Assembly (NCBI RefSeq): GCF_005938645.2
Contig: NZ_CP042171.1
Location: forward strand, 5,952,001-6,016,000
Length of the DNA stretch: 64,000 bases
Reading direction: 5' to 3'
From: Pedobacter sp. KBS0701
GTDB lineage: Bacteria; Bacteroidota; Bacteroidia; Sphingobacteriales; Sphingobacteriaceae
Below, piece after piece: positions 1 to 9,449 of the stretch (position 1 is the stretch's first letter; the number at the start of each line of letters is the position of its first letter). The notes under the pieces are model-generated. The model did not search any database. It had not been told where the DNA came from and saw only the letters and a program-made list of their open reading frames with translations. A program made the position numbers and the translations under genes.

Positions 1-663
1 TAATAGTTTTTTCATATAGTACATGGTGGAATATCGTCCTTGTAGGGATTCAAGCCATAAAATTAAACAATTATAAATGAATATATAAATAATATGAGAA
101 TAAAATATTGATTATATTTTTGAGCCTTAACGTATCATTTTTTTAATATGGCGTCTGCTTTTCTTTTAAACGAAATTCTTGCTAAATAATTATAAATAAG
201 CGAGATAAAATTTTTAAACTAAAATTGTAGATTGTTTTAGTAGCAAATAAAATATGTTTACATGTGAAATTTACAACTTTATAATTTGAGTAAAACTGGA
301 GAGAAAATTAGCCTATTTACACGAGGTTCGATTAAGGTTATAATAATCGGGAAGTTAGTATAATACACTAATATTTTGATAATGATGATCAATAAATTAT
401 CCATTTGGTGTATTGCTTAGTCACGATTAAATCGGGTAAATCAATACATAAAGATATAAAATCTGGAAAAATATGGATTAAATTGTTTTATTAAATGGTT
501 AATAACTTTGTCCTTACAGTTTTGCAGTAACACCCATATGTAAAAATCGTAGGTTTAATTAGTAAATAATCATAGAATTCGTAATTTGGTGAAATATAAG
601 TTTTGGTTTTACGTTACTGATGTATTCTCCAGTTATTGCTAAATACCAAGATCTAAAATTACG
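1..663. other. Gene-free AT-rich region upstream of porV
   Basis: This stretch is very AT-rich and has stops in all frames at short intervals. I see no reading frame, RNA gene or obvious repeat. PorV genes often follow porU in Bacteroidota, but no PorU coding sequence is visible here. It may hold long upstream regulatory sequence or the decayed edge of a neighbouring locus. Confidence 0.5.
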
Positions 664-671
664 TACCTTTA
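664..671 (+). promoter_or_regulatory. Candidate -7 box for porV
   Basis: TACCTTTA differs from the Bacteroidota -7 consensus TAnnTTTG only at the last base. It ends 4 nt before the ATG, so the transcript would start at or next to the start codon. No clear -33 element is visible. Confidence 0.35.
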
Positions 672-675
672 AAGG

Positions 676-1863
676 ATGAATTTCAAGTACATCAGTAAAC
701 TTGCTTTTTCTGCACTCTCAATGGCCTTGGTGTTTGGTAAAACAAATGCCCAGGTAACCATAGGCAATACCCAAACGAATGGTAGCGAGGCAAACAACAT
801 TGTAACAGCAGTTCCATTTCTGCTTATTACACCCGATGCCCGTGCAGGCGCAATGGGCGATGCCGGTGTGGCTGTTGCGGGAGATGTAAATTCGGCCAGT
901 ATTAATGCTTCTAAACTTGCTTTTTTAGACAAACCTTATGGTTTTTCAGTGTCATATAGCCCATGGTTAAAAAGCCTTGTGCCTGATATTAATCTTGCTT
1001 ATTTAAGTGGTTTTTATAAATTGGACGACCGCAATACCATTGGCGCATCTTTAAGGTATTTTTCTCTAGGCTCCATCCAGCTTACAGACATTAACCAACA
1101 GGATCTTGGGATCTCCAATCCTAATGAATTGGCTTTTGATGTTTCTTTTGCCCGTAATTTTGGTAAAGAGTTTTCACTGGGAACGTCATTAAGATATATT
1201 TATTCAAATTTAGCTTCCGGTCAGTTTTCATCTTCAGGACAGGTACGCAGTGGAAATGCAGTAGCAGTTGATGTTTCAGGTTTGTACAAAACAACCACAA
1301 CATTATTTGGTAAACAGGCTATTCTTTCGGCTGGTGCTAATATTTCCAATATCGGAACAAAAATGAGCTATTCTGATGGGGGAGAGAACTTCTTTTTACC
1401 TACAAATTTTAAAATCGGAGGTGCATCGACATTTACTGTAGACGATTTCAGCACTTTAACCTTTGCGCTTGATTTTAACAAATTGCTGGTACCAACTCAA
1501 CCTATATACGATTCGAACAATAACATTGTAAGCGGAAAAGATCCGAACCGTTCGGTACCCGCCGGAATTTTTGGTTCATTTAGTGACGCACCAGGTGGTT
1601 TTAGCGAAGAACTCAAGGAAGTTGGAATCTCAACAGGTCTTGAATATTGGTACAATCAACAATTTGCGGTTAGGGCAGGCTACAACTATCAGAGCCCAAT
1701 GAAAGGCGATAGTCGCTATTTTACCTTGGGCCTTGGCCTAAAATACAACGTATTTAATATCGATTTCTCTTATTTAATTGCAAATGCACAGACTAGTCCA
1801 CTTGCAAATACCTTACGTTTTGGTCTATTGTTTAACTTTGGCGAAAGTAAAAGCAAAAGATAA
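676..1863 (+). CDS. porV: Type IX secretion system outer membrane protein PorV
   Basis: PorV (LptO/PG27) is an outer-membrane beta-barrel of the FadL-like group that shuttles type IX cargo from the SprA translocon to the attachment complex. The 395 residues match the family. A signal peptide ends near residue 25 (NAQ, with Gln after the cut). The N-terminal part has the conserved motif with TPDARAGAMGDAGVA around residues 52-66, and the rest alternates short hydrophobic strands and turns. The last residues, GLLFNFGES, fit a terminal barrel strand. ispF follows 21 bp downstream on the same strand. No cargo with a recognisable C-terminal sorting domain is seen in this window. Family assignment is firm; cargo is unknown. 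Confidence 0.9.
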   Translation: MNFKYISKLAFSALSMALVFGKTNAQVTIGNTQTNGSEANNIVTAVPFLLITPDARAGAMGDAGVAVAGDVNSASINASKLAFLDKPYGFSVSYSPWLKSLVPDINLAYLSGFYKLDDRNTIGASLRYFSLGSIQLTDINQQDLGISNPNELAFDVSFARNFGKEFSLGTSLRYIYSNLASGQFSSSGQVRSGNAVAVDVSGLYKTTTTLFGKQAILSAGANISNIGTKMSYSDGGENFFLPTNFKIGGASTFTVDDFSTLTFALDFNKLLVPTQPIYDSNNNIVSGKDPNRSVPAGIFGSFSDAPGGFSEELKEVGISTGLEYWYNQQFAVRAGYNYQSPMKGDSRYFTLGLGLKYNVFNIDFSYLIANAQTSPLANTLRFGLLFNFGESKSKR

Positions 1864-1884
1864 AAAAGATTAAAGCAAATAAAC

Positions 1885-2361
1885 ATGAAAATTAGAGTAG
1901 GTTTCGGATTTGATGTGCATCAATTAAAAGATCAGCATCCTTTTGTTGTTGGTGGTGTTACATTAGATCATCACAAGGGTGCTTTTGGACATTCGGATGC
2001 TGATGTTTTACTTCATGCCATTTGCGACGCACTTTTAGGGGCCGCCAATTTACGTGATATCGGTTTTCATTTTAAAAATACAGATGACAGATGGAAAGGC
2101 ATTAGTAGCTTAATCCTGCTGAAAGAAACCGTTAAATTACTGGCTGAAAAAGGATGGCATATTGGGAATATTGATGCCATGCTTTGTTTAGAAGCGCCAA
2201 AAATTAATCCACATATTCCGGCCATGCAACAAAACATTGCTGATGCCATTGGAATTTCTACCGAAGATATTTCAATAAAGGCAACCACCAACGAGCAAAT
2301 GGGCTTTATCGGTAGAGAAGAGGGCGTTGTTTCTTATGCGGTTTGCTTAATCGAAAAGTAA
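1885..2361 (+). CDS. ispF: 2-C-methyl-D-erythritol 2,4-cyclodiphosphate synthase
   Basis: IspF converts CDP-ME-2-phosphate to MEcPP and releases CMP in the cytoplasmic MEP pathway to isoprenoids. At 158 residues it has the normal family length. The zinc ligands are visible: Asp10 and His12 in the GFDVHQL motif, and His44 in SDADVLLHA. The C-terminal motif TTNEQMGFIGREEG carries the CDP-binding loop. The ATG follows porV by 21 bp, so the two are probably co-transcribed although their functions are unrelated. A stem-loop at 2451-2495 ends the unit. Confidence 0.97.
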   Translation: MKIRVGFGFDVHQLKDQHPFVVGGVTLDHHKGAFGHSDADVLLHAICDALLGAANLRDIGFHFKNTDDRWKGISSLILLKETVKLLAEKGWHIGNIDAMLCLEAPKINPHIPAMQQNIADAIGISTEDISIKATTNEQMGFIGREEGVVSYAVCLIEK

Positions 2362-2450
2362 AAACTTCTGTTTTTAGAGAGTACAGGAGTTTGGTTAAAT
2401 ATCTTTCCATTAATAATGATGTTATTATTATGGATGAGATGGTAGCCAAG

Positions 2451-2495
2451 GAAGTCAAGTTTTTTATAACACATTGGCTATTAAAACCTGACTTC
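2451..2495. terminator. Inverted repeat between convergent genes
   Basis: GAAGTCAAGTTTT pairs with AAAACCTGACTTC across a loop of about 20 nt, with one mismatch. T-rich sequence lies next to the arms on both strands. It sits between ispF (+) and the convergent fusion gene (-), so it may end both transcripts. Confidence 0.5.
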
Positions 2496-2515
2496 TTTTA
2501 AAGGACCGGATTGTA

Positions 2516-5500
2516 CTAGGCTATCTGCTCCTTAACATTTCCTGTTCTTTTTATTGTACCCCAGGTTTCCAGTTCGCCTTTTATTGCTTTCCTGAAAGAA
2601 CGGAAGAGTACAACATACATTAATTGTCTCCAGAAAAAACGCTGAGGGAAAATGTAAAGTAAATTGGTGTACTTTTCTTTCTCCATCCGGAAAGCAATTG
2701 CAGCAAAGATCATATCAACAAAGATGAAGATAATGTAATAGAAGAGTACCTGGCCAAAACCATTATGAAGACTTAAAATTCCTGAAAATCCGGTTAGCGT
2801 TAAATTATTAATGGCGCTTAGAGAGAAGAGACCGCTGATTAAAGAAATAAGCATAAAAAGATCGGCAAGTGGAGAAAATAATGGCAAAATAATCTGATAG
2901 ATCAGGATATTTGGCATCCCTACCATTCCAAAATAGCCATACTTCTTGTTAAGCAATGTTTTTCTGTTTTTCCAAAAACTTTGCATTACCCCAAAACTCC
3001 AGCGGAAACGTTGTTTTAGCAGCATATTTACTGTCTCTGGTGCTTCTGTATAGGCAATTGCACTATCACAGTTTTTAACTTTGTAACCTGCCCTTAAAAT
3101 GCGCATGGTTAGATCACAATCTTCAGCAAGGGTATCAATAGTAAAACCACCGACTTCAAGAATCACATTTTTTCTAAAGGCACCTATTGCCCCAGGCACA
3201 ACAGTAATTGTATTTAATAAATCGAAGGCTCTTCTATCCATATTTTGAGCTGTGATGTATTCGATCGATTGCCATTTAGTAATGATGTTGTTGGTATTTC
3301 CAACTTTCACAGTTCCGGCTACGGCTGCTATTTTATCGTTATAGAAATAGCGCATCAGTTCGGTAACCGCATCTTCTTTTAGTTGCGTATCGGCATCTAT
3401 ACAGACTACAAATTCAGAAGCAGCTTTTGATATACCATAATTTAATGCAGATGCCTTGCCTCCATTTTCTTTACGGAAAACCTTTACCAAAGGGTGATTG
3501 CCAAAGTGTTTATTAATGATATCAAAGGTTTTATCTTTTGAACCATCATCAACAAAAATTAATTCAAAATCAGGGTAGGTGGTTTTTAAAAGACTATTAA
3601 TGGTTTGAACTGCAGTAACTTCTTCATTGTAAGCCGGAATGATAATGCTTACCTTTTCTGCAGGATGCTGTATTAATTTACTCACATTGCGTTTTGCTCT
3701 TTTTCGCTGTCTGATGGCTAAATAAGCGATAAATATGGTCCTTAAGATCGCAAGTACAATTGCAACAGAAAATATAATGTTTAAAATCATGTTTCCGTAG
3801 TAAAAGAAATTGATGAAAAAGTAATCACCAGAGCCTGAAAAGCCACTGTTTGCGGTAGATTTTACTGCAGGCATGAGTTCTGATCTCTTTTTGCCCATTA
3901 AATCGCCTACCGTGGTGAAAGTATAGCCCTTTGCTTTAAAGAATTTTATAATGCGGGGTAAGGCTGCAACGGTAGCTTCACGGTTTCCGCCGGCATCATG
4001 CAGTAAAAGGATATTGCCGTTGTCTTGCTGTTTTACCACCTCGTTAAAAATCTGATCGGCAGTTTTACCCGGCTGCCAATCTTCGGGATCGATATATTCA
4101 CCGATATTGATGTAATTCTCTTTGCGGCTTTGTGCAACGGGTAAAATTTCAGAAATGTTTTGTGGTTCGGCATCGGCATTAAATGGCGCACGGAATAGGA
4201 TTGTGCTATGTCCGGTAACGGCTTCAATTAACCTACGGGTTGCATTCAGTTCAAATTTTACCCGCTTTGGGCCAATAGCAGACATATCTGGATGAAAAAA
4301 GGTATGGTTTCCAATTTCGTAACCATCATTATATTCCTGCCTTAACAATTCCATGTTCTTTTCAGCCATAATGCCAACCACAAAGAAACAGCCAGGTACT
4401 TTTTCCTGTTTCAAAATATTCAACACCTGTGGGGTATAAACAGGATCGGGGCCGTCATCAAAAGTTAAAGCAATTTTTTTGTCGGCTTCTCCAAACCTTT
4501 TAATTACGTATTGTTCTGGAAGTCTGGTATACTTTTGATCGGCAATGGAGAAATTTTCTTTATTTAAAGTGAATTTTACGCTGCCTGGTGTAGGAGTGGA
4601 AATGAGATCCAGTATTTCGCCATCACCTAAATAGGAGATTCCGCCCATATTTAACGAAGCAATTTTGCGTAAATCGAAGGGCTTTTTCTTTAGTGTATCC
4701 AGGCTAAGATCATCAGAAATAAATGACCATAAGCGTTTATCTTCCGAGCCTAAACGCCATAAGGCTATACCAGCAATATCCCAGTCATCCGCTTTGCGGA
4801 TTAAGTTAAAATAAGTGGCCGCATCAGTAAAGTAAACTTCATGTTTAATTCCACTGCCATCGTTGTAAGTGTAGTTTAAATTGGCAGAAGCAGGATTGTA
4901 GTTTATTTTGCTTTTATAATTAACCGCTATTGTCATAGCCTGCTCGTAAGTAACGGGTTGTCCAATGCTATTTTTTGGCCAATCATAACCGTAACAAGCT
5001 AAGGCAAGGATTACTTTGCTGGCATCAACTTTATTGCAAATGTCATCAAGCTTTTCTTCTACCCATTCCTGATGGGAAATATCGCCTGCGTTACTTTGTT
5101 CGGTATGCTGATCATAAGCCATTAATACGAGGTAATCATTATATTTTTGAAGGATTTCTGGCTTATAATCGTCATTTTCGGGTGAAATATCCTGAGAAAC
5201 AATCAGTTTTTTTGCGTGAAACTGAGTATATAGATTCTTCATAAAAGCGTTAAAGCTATCGTTGTTTTGAAGGTTGAGTTCTTCAAAATCTATGTTGATT
5301 CCACTATAACCATACTTTTTGGTGATCGCTATCAGATCGTAGATCAATTTTTGCTGAGCGGGTTGATCATTTAATAACCTTCTTACTGCTGCACCATCCC
5401 AATGGTCTTTATTATAATTTGAAACCACTGCAAGAGCCGATTTTTTGCCAGCGTGTATTACTTTTAAGGCCGCAGTATCTGCCTTATCTACAATTGAATC

Positions 5501-5920
5501 ACCATTTAAAAAGAACGATTCTGTAGCCACCATATCCAAATGGCTGATGTTGCGTTTTAAATCTGATATTGACGATTCTTTACTTGCTGCCCAACTTACG
5601 TAAAAGGCCATGTTGATGCGCTTGTTATTGCCACGATGAGTTAAAATGCGGTGTTCACGATCTTTTTTGATCTTTTGCAGCTTAGATTTTTCTATAGTGA
5701 AATCTTTATACCGTTGCGATTTTTTTAACTTCTCTAACTGTTTTTGTGTTAATGGTGCATTCGTGTTTATAAAAGGCAAACTGGGCGACTGTACTGAAGA
5801 CAGTGTGTAGGCTACGCAGATGATTGCGACAATGAAGACTAAAAAAAACGTACGGCTTACCCATGTAAATGCGTGCCAGCGCCTTTTAGTTTCAGTCTGA
5901 AATATTTGTTTTCCGGACAT
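2516..5920 (-). CDS. GH18-like / NodB deacetylase / GT2 fusion protein
   Basis: This 1134-residue protein joins three carbohydrate domains. An N-terminal membrane anchor lies at about residues 18-45. A GH18-type TIM barrel follows (about 105-410) with the motif GINIDFEEL, whose Glu near 213 is the expected acid. A NodB polysaccharide deacetylase spans about 470-690, with LTFDDGPD near 487, the HTFFH metal motif near 540 and RAPF near 577. After a membrane segment (about 715-740) comes a processive GT2 domain: IIIPAYNEE near 760, DAD, EDCDL and QRFRW near 972. Several membrane helices end it. It probably makes and modifies a beta-linked amino-sugar polymer, as PgaC and PgaB do separately; substrate and direction are inferred. 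It stands alone on its strand. Confidence 0.88.
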   Translation of the reverse strand: MSGKQIFQTETKRRWHAFTWVSRTFFLVFIVAIICVAYTLSSVQSPSLPFINTNAPLTQKQLEKLKKSQRYKDFTIEKSKLQKIKKDREHRILTHRGNNKRINMAFYVSWAASKESSISDLKRNISHLDMVATESFFLNGDSIVDKADTAALKVIHAGKKSALAVVSNYNKDHWDGAAVRRLLNDQPAQQKLIYDLIAITKKYGYSGINIDFEELNLQNNDSFNAFMKNLYTQFHAKKLIVSQDISPENDDYKPEILQKYNDYLVLMAYDQHTEQSNAGDISHQEWVEEKLDDICNKVDASKVILALACYGYDWPKNSIGQPVTYEQAMTIAVNYKSKINYNPASANLNYTYNDGSGIKHEVYFTDAATYFNLIRKADDWDIAGIALWRLGSEDKRLWSFISDDLSLDTLKKKPFDLRKIASLNMGGISYLGDGEILDLISTPTPGSVKFTLNKENFSIADQKYTRLPEQYVIKRFGEADKKIALTFDDGPDPVYTPQVLNILKQEKVPGCFFVVGIMAEKNMELLRQEYNDGYEIGNHTFFHPDMSAIGPKRVKFELNATRRLIEAVTGHSTILFRAPFNADAEPQNISEILPVAQSRKENYINIGEYIDPEDWQPGKTADQIFNEVVKQQDNGNILLLHDAGGNREATVAALPRIIKFFKAKGYTFTTVGDLMGKKRSELMPAVKSTANSGFSGSGDYFFINFFYYGNMILNIIFSVAIVLAILRTIFIAYLAIRQRKRAKRNVSKLIQHPAEKVSIIIPAYNEEVTAVQTINSLLKTTYPDFELIFVDDGSKDKTFDIINKHFGNHPLVKVFRKENGGKASALNYGISKAASEFVVCIDADTQLKEDAVTELMRYFYNDKIAAVAGTVKVGNTNNIITKWQSIEYITAQNMDRRAFDLLNTITVVPGAIGAFRKNVILEVGGFTIDTLAEDCDLTMRILRAGYKVKNCDSAIAYTEAPETVNMLLKQRFRWSFGVMQSFWKNRKTLLNKKYGYFGMVGMPNILIYQIILPLFSPLADLFMLISLISGLFSLSAINNLTLTGFSGILSLHNGFGQVLFYYIIFIFVDMIFAAIAFRMEKEKYTNLLYIFPQRFFWRQLMYVVLFRSFRKAIKGELETWGTIKRTGNVKEQIA

Positions 5921-6108
5921 TTTTCTTTTCTGATTTATTGATCAAATGTCACTAACGAATATGAAGATTGAATGAATGATTTTAAATTAAAGCGCCGTGA
6001 AATTAGATCGTTAGTTCTACTCTAAGATACTATTTTATTGATTGAAGAATGAATTTTTGGATCCTCTTTATCATTAATAGATTTAGGATTTTAATTATTC
6101 CGGGTATG

Positions 6109-7012
6109 GCCACTTTGAAGAGTTTTCGTTGACAGAAGCCCTAACTAATTTAGCCCTTGGCGAGCGGTATCCTGCAGGCTTGGAGGTACGACGGCCGAAG
6201 CGTACAAGCATAGCAAAGGAATAAACGATGTTTCTTGCACGGTACTTGCGCTCCTAAAATCATTTTTACAGAAAACAATTTAATTAGCGCCATATAACTT
6301 CCCGCGCCAAATGGATAAAAGGTTTTTTGGAAATGAATACCTTCTGTGCTTTATAGAGGACTGCAGCCCCGCTATCCCTACTGCCGATAGAAAAATCGGC
6401 ATTCGTACTATCGGGTTTAGATAACTCCTGTTCTTGCTGCTATGAGGGGTTTTCCTTACCGGAGGCCCAACCAATTTAGCCCTTGGCGAGCGGTACCCTG
6501 CAGGCTTGGAGGTACGACGGCCGAAGCGTACAAGCATAGCAAAGGAATAAACGATGTTTCTTGCACGGTACTTGCGCTCCTAAAACTATTTTTACAGAAA
6601 ACAATTTAATTAGCGCCATATAACTTCCCGCGCCAAATGGATAAAAGGTTTTTTGTAAATGAACACTTCTGTGCTTTATGGAGGACTGCAGCCCCGCTAT
6701 CCCTACTGCCGATAGAAAAATCGGCATTCGTACTATCGGGTTTAGATGATTCCTGTTCTTGCTGCTATGAGGGGTTTTCCTTACCGGAGGCCCAACCAAT
6801 TTAGCCCTTGGCGAGCGGTACCCTGCAGGCTTGGAGGTACGACGGCCGAAGCGTACAAGCATAGCAAAGGAACAAACGATGTTCATGCACAGTCCTTGCG
6901 CTCCTAAAACCATTTTCGCAGAAAATAATTTAATTAGCGCCATATAACTTCCCGGGCCAATTGGATAAGAGGCTTTTTGGAAATGAACAGTTCTGTGCTT
7001 GTGGAGGAATGT
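6109..7012. repeat. Tandem array of a 325-bp non-coding repeat (about 2.8 copies)
   Basis: Copies begin near 6109, 6436 and 6761 and are about 325-326 bp apart; the third is truncated near 7012. Copies 1 and 2 differ at few positions. Each unit carries a hairpin built on GCTTG...GTACG/CGTAC...AAGC. Units 1 and 2 also hold a perfect hairpin TGCCGAT-AGAAAA-ATCGGCA. Apparent minus-strand reading frames of 85 and 155 residues run through the units, but they overlap each other, cross unit boundaries and resemble no protein I know. I treat the array as non-coding. It fills most of the gap between the fusion gene and the pirin gene. Confidence 0.85.
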
Positions 7013-7071
7013 AGCTTATCATAACGCAATGATTGGACTCTGTTGTAATATAAAGTCGAAAAAAGCCGACA

Positions 7072-7096
7072 ATTACAAAAATGCCGGCTAATTTTA
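7072..7096 (-). terminator. Possible terminator of the pirin gene
   Basis: AGCCGAC and GCCGGCT form an imperfect stem separated by an A-rich loop, followed on the minus strand by T-rich sequence. It lies about 65 bp beyond the pirin stop codon. Confidence 0.4.
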
Positions 7097-7159
7097 TCTA
7101 TTCAGTATGATGGATGCTGAAACCAATCCGATAACTATCGGATCAGCATGATTTTCCGT

Positions 7160-8029
7160 TTACTCTTCTAAGTAGCCAAACCTGCCTTGGTTATAATCTT
7201 CAATGGCCTGATGGATTTCGGCTTCAGTATTCATTAAAAAGGGGCCATACTGAGCAACCGGCTCGTCGATTGGTTCTCCGCTTAAAACTAAAATTACACT
7301 GTTTTCTAAAGCTTCGATCTTAATCTCTGTACCTTTGTTACTGAAGTGGACAAAATTATCTGCTATTGCGGTTTCCGATCCGTTTATTTTAATCGAGCCT
7401 TCAATCACCATAAATCCGGTATTAAAATTTTCAGGAAAGTTAAAGGTAACTTCGCCACCTTTATTTAGTCGGGCATTATACATTTCTATGGGGCTAAAAG
7501 TGTTTGCATTGCCCTTTATGCCTTTATAATTACCTGCTATAATTTCAATTTTTCCTCCATTCTCCGGAAGTTCAAAAAGAGCCATATCGGCCTGTTTAAT
7601 GGCCTGATAGCCGGGTTTACCCATTTTATCCTTTGCAGGTAGATTAACCCAAAGCTGAATCATTTGAAAGGGACCTCCGGCTAAGCTGTAGTTGGTTTCA
7701 TGATATTCTTTATGTAATACACCGCTCGCTGCAGTCATCCATTGTACATCTCCCGGATAAATCACTCCACTGTTTCCAGAACTGTCATGATGTGCAACCG
7801 CACCATGATAGGCAATCGTTACTGTTTCGAAGCCACGATGGGGGTGAATACCAACGCCCCGTGGTTCTTTCCTTGCAGAAAATTCGATCTTTGAGCCATA
7901 ATCCATTAAGAAAAAAGGACTCATATTGATTTGATATCCGCCTGGAAAAAAATTGTGTACCCTAAACCCATCGCCAACCATGTGCGGCGCCGGAGCTTTT
8001 AGTACTTTTTCTATTTGTTTTGTTTCCAT
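7160..8029 (-). CDS. Pirin family protein
   Basis: Pirins are bicupin iron proteins; some have quercetin 2,3-dioxygenase activity and others bind partner enzymes. The N-terminal cupin holds the metal motif HPHRGFETVT, then a further HH and the Glu in GVLHKE, as in the family. A C-terminal pirin domain follows (about 180-280). I start at METKQIEKV because the reading frame upstream of it is short and the similarity begins there; a longer frame reaches 8059. YceI lies 71 bp upstream on the same strand, so the pair may be one unit. No signal peptide, so cytoplasmic. Confidence 0.88.
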   Translation of the reverse strand: METKQIEKVLKAPAPHMVGDGFRVHNFFPGGYQINMSPFFLMDYGSKIEFSARKEPRGVGIHPHRGFETVTIAYHGAVAHHDSSGNSGVIYPGDVQWMTAASGVLHKEYHETNYSLAGGPFQMIQLWVNLPAKDKMGKPGYQAIKQADMALFELPENGGKIEIIAGNYKGIKGNANTFSPIEMYNARLNKGGEVTFNFPENFNTGFMVIEGSIKINGSETAIADNFVHFSNKGTEIKIEALENSVILVLSGEPIDEPVAQYGPFLMNTEAEIHQAIEDYNQGRFGYLEE

Positions 8030-8100
8030 TACCTTCAAGTTAAATAAGGCATGGTGCATAGGGCATGGAGTAAAAACCCCATGCTTAAATTCCCTTTGCT

Positions 8101-8631
8101 CTATGCTTGTTTCACAAACTGTAATTCGCCTAAAATGCGAACTTCTTCACTTACCATTACGCCACCAGTTTCCAGCGCAGCATTCCATGTTAAACCGAAT
8201 TCAGAGCGGTTAATTTTTCCGCTTAAGGTAAAACCTGCTTTGGTATTTCCCCAGGGATCGGTAGCAATGCCACCAAATTCTGCGGTTAATTTTACCGGTT
8301 TAGTTTCGCCTTTAATCGTTAAATCACCTTTAACGATATAATCGCCCCCATCTTTTTCTACTGAATTGGATTTAAATTCGATGTGCGCAAATTTTTCAGC
8401 ATCGAAAAAATCACCACCTTTTAAATGGTTATCGCGGTCAGTATTTCCGGTATCAAGTGAACCGATATCACCTTTGAAAGAAATTTCTGCATTTTCAAAT
8501 TCATCACCATCAGACAATAATTCTGCGGAGAAAGATTTTAAACTACCTGTTACTGTAGTAATCATTAAGTGTTTTACTTTAAATTGTAATTCGCTGTGGG
8601 TTGGATCTAATGTCCATTTTGTAGTTGCCAT
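8101..8631 (-). CDS. YceI family polyisoprenoid-binding-like protein
   Basis: YceI proteins form a lipocalin-like barrel that binds isoprenoid chains such as ubiquinone precursors. The 176 residues cover one full domain, from WTLDPTHSELQFKVKHL at the start to the closing strands with FGLTWNAALETGG and VRILGELQFV. There is no signal peptide, so this is the cytoplasmic form, unlike periplasmic E. coli YceI. A TACTTTTG box lies upstream on the minus strand. The pirin gene follows in the same direction. Ligand and role are not known. Confidence 0.9.
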   Translation of the reverse strand: MATTKWTLDPTHSELQFKVKHLMITTVTGSLKSFSAELLSDGDEFENAEISFKGDIGSLDTGNTDRDNHLKGGDFFDAEKFAHIEFKSNSVEKDGGDYIVKGDLTIKGETKPVKLTAEFGGIATDPWGNTKAGFTLSGKINRSEFGLTWNAALETGGVMVSEEVRILGELQFVKQA

Positions 8632-8666
8632 ATCTTTTGTTTTTGAGCTGTTTAATATTTACAACA

Positions 8667-8674
8667 CAAAAGTA
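8667..8674 (-). promoter_or_regulatory. -7 box for the YceI gene
   Basis: Read on the minus strand this is TACTTTTG, a match to the Bacteroidota TAnnTTTG element, 35 nt before the ATG at 8631. A -33 element is not clear. Confidence 0.45.
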
Positions 8675-8723
8675 CAGCGCAGGGTTTTACTACATATTGA
8701 TGTATGGTAAGAAAGGGAAATAA

Positions 8724-8778
8724 TTGAATGAGAGAAGGATAGGTTGATGGAATGAGAGAATTATGGAATGCGAGAAGG
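8724..8778. repeat. Short direct repeats of GGAATGAGAGAA type
   Basis: Three copies of a 12-14-bp unit (TGAATGAGAGAAGG, GGAATGAGAGAA, GGAATGCGAGAAGG) lie in the 208-bp gap between the Crp/Fnr gene and the YceI gene. I see no other feature in that gap. Confidence 0.45.
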
Positions 8779-8849
8779 TTGAAACGTTGAAAGGTTAGAT
8801 TTGACGATACCAATCACTCATTCAAAATTCAGTCATTCACTAATTAAAG

Positions 8850-9437
8850 CTAAGGTCTGAAATGTTTGTTAGCAAGTTCTTTTCTTACGCGGCTTAGCGA
8901 TTCGGGTGTAATACCCAGATAAGATGCAATCATCCATTGTGGTACGCGGAGCGTAAGGTTAGGGTAAAGTTTAATAAAATCGAGGTATCTTTCTTCCGCC
9001 GTTGCGCTCAATAACATATTTATTCTTTTCTGCATAAAGCGGATCGAATTATTAAGTAGCTTAATTTGCATCGGCTGTAAGCATGGTACTTGCCTGGCCG
9101 CTTCTTCCATAAAATTGTTGGGCATTAACACCGCTTCGGTTGCTTCTATGGCATCAATAAAAAATATCGAGGGTTCGTTATTCATGTTATTACGGTCGGA
9201 AACCAACCAGTTTTCTGGTGCGAACTGAAGAATGTGTTCTTTACCTTTTGCATCAATTGAATAGGCACGTAACAATCCTTTGCCTACAAAATATCCGTGT
9301 TTGAAATTATCGCCGGTATATTGAACTATTTCGTTTTTCTCGAATTTTTTAATCTTCAAAACAGAAGATATGCTTTCGAACTGTTCATCAGTGATCTCTA
9401 TTTTTTCCTGTAAGTATTTTTGAAACTGATGAATCAT
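8850..9437 (-). CDS. Crp/Fnr family transcriptional regulator
   Basis: This 195-residue protein has a cyclic-nucleotide-binding-type barrel (about 25-115) and a C-terminal winged-helix motif around YLGITPESLSRVRKEL. It lacks the Cys cluster of Fnr, so it is not an iron-sulfur oxygen sensor of that type. The phosphate-binding cassette typical of cAMP receptors is not clearly kept; the effector is unknown. It lies 12 bp downstream of the FeoB-associated small gene and is probably co-transcribed with it. Many Bacteroidota genomes carry several such short regulators. Confidence 0.85.
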   Translation of the reverse strand: MIHQFQKYLQEKIEITDEQFESISSVLKIKKFEKNEIVQYTGDNFKHGYFVGKGLLRAYSIDAKGKEHILQFAPENWLVSDRNNMNNEPSIFFIDAIEATEAVLMPNNFMEEAARQVPCLQPMQIKLLNNSIRFMQKRINMLLSATAEERYLDFIKLYPNLTLRVPQWMIASYLGITPESLSRVRKELANKHFRP

Positions 9438-9449
9438 AAAGGTGGAATG

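Noticed and set aside
6280..6943. Two overlapping minus-strand frames of 85 and 155 residues in the repeat array
   Set aside because: They run across repeat unit borders, share the same repeated segment and have no recognisable domain, start signal or codon pattern.
6109..7012. CRISPR array
   Set aside because: The repeat period of 325 bp with no unique spacers, and the absence of cas genes, do not fit.
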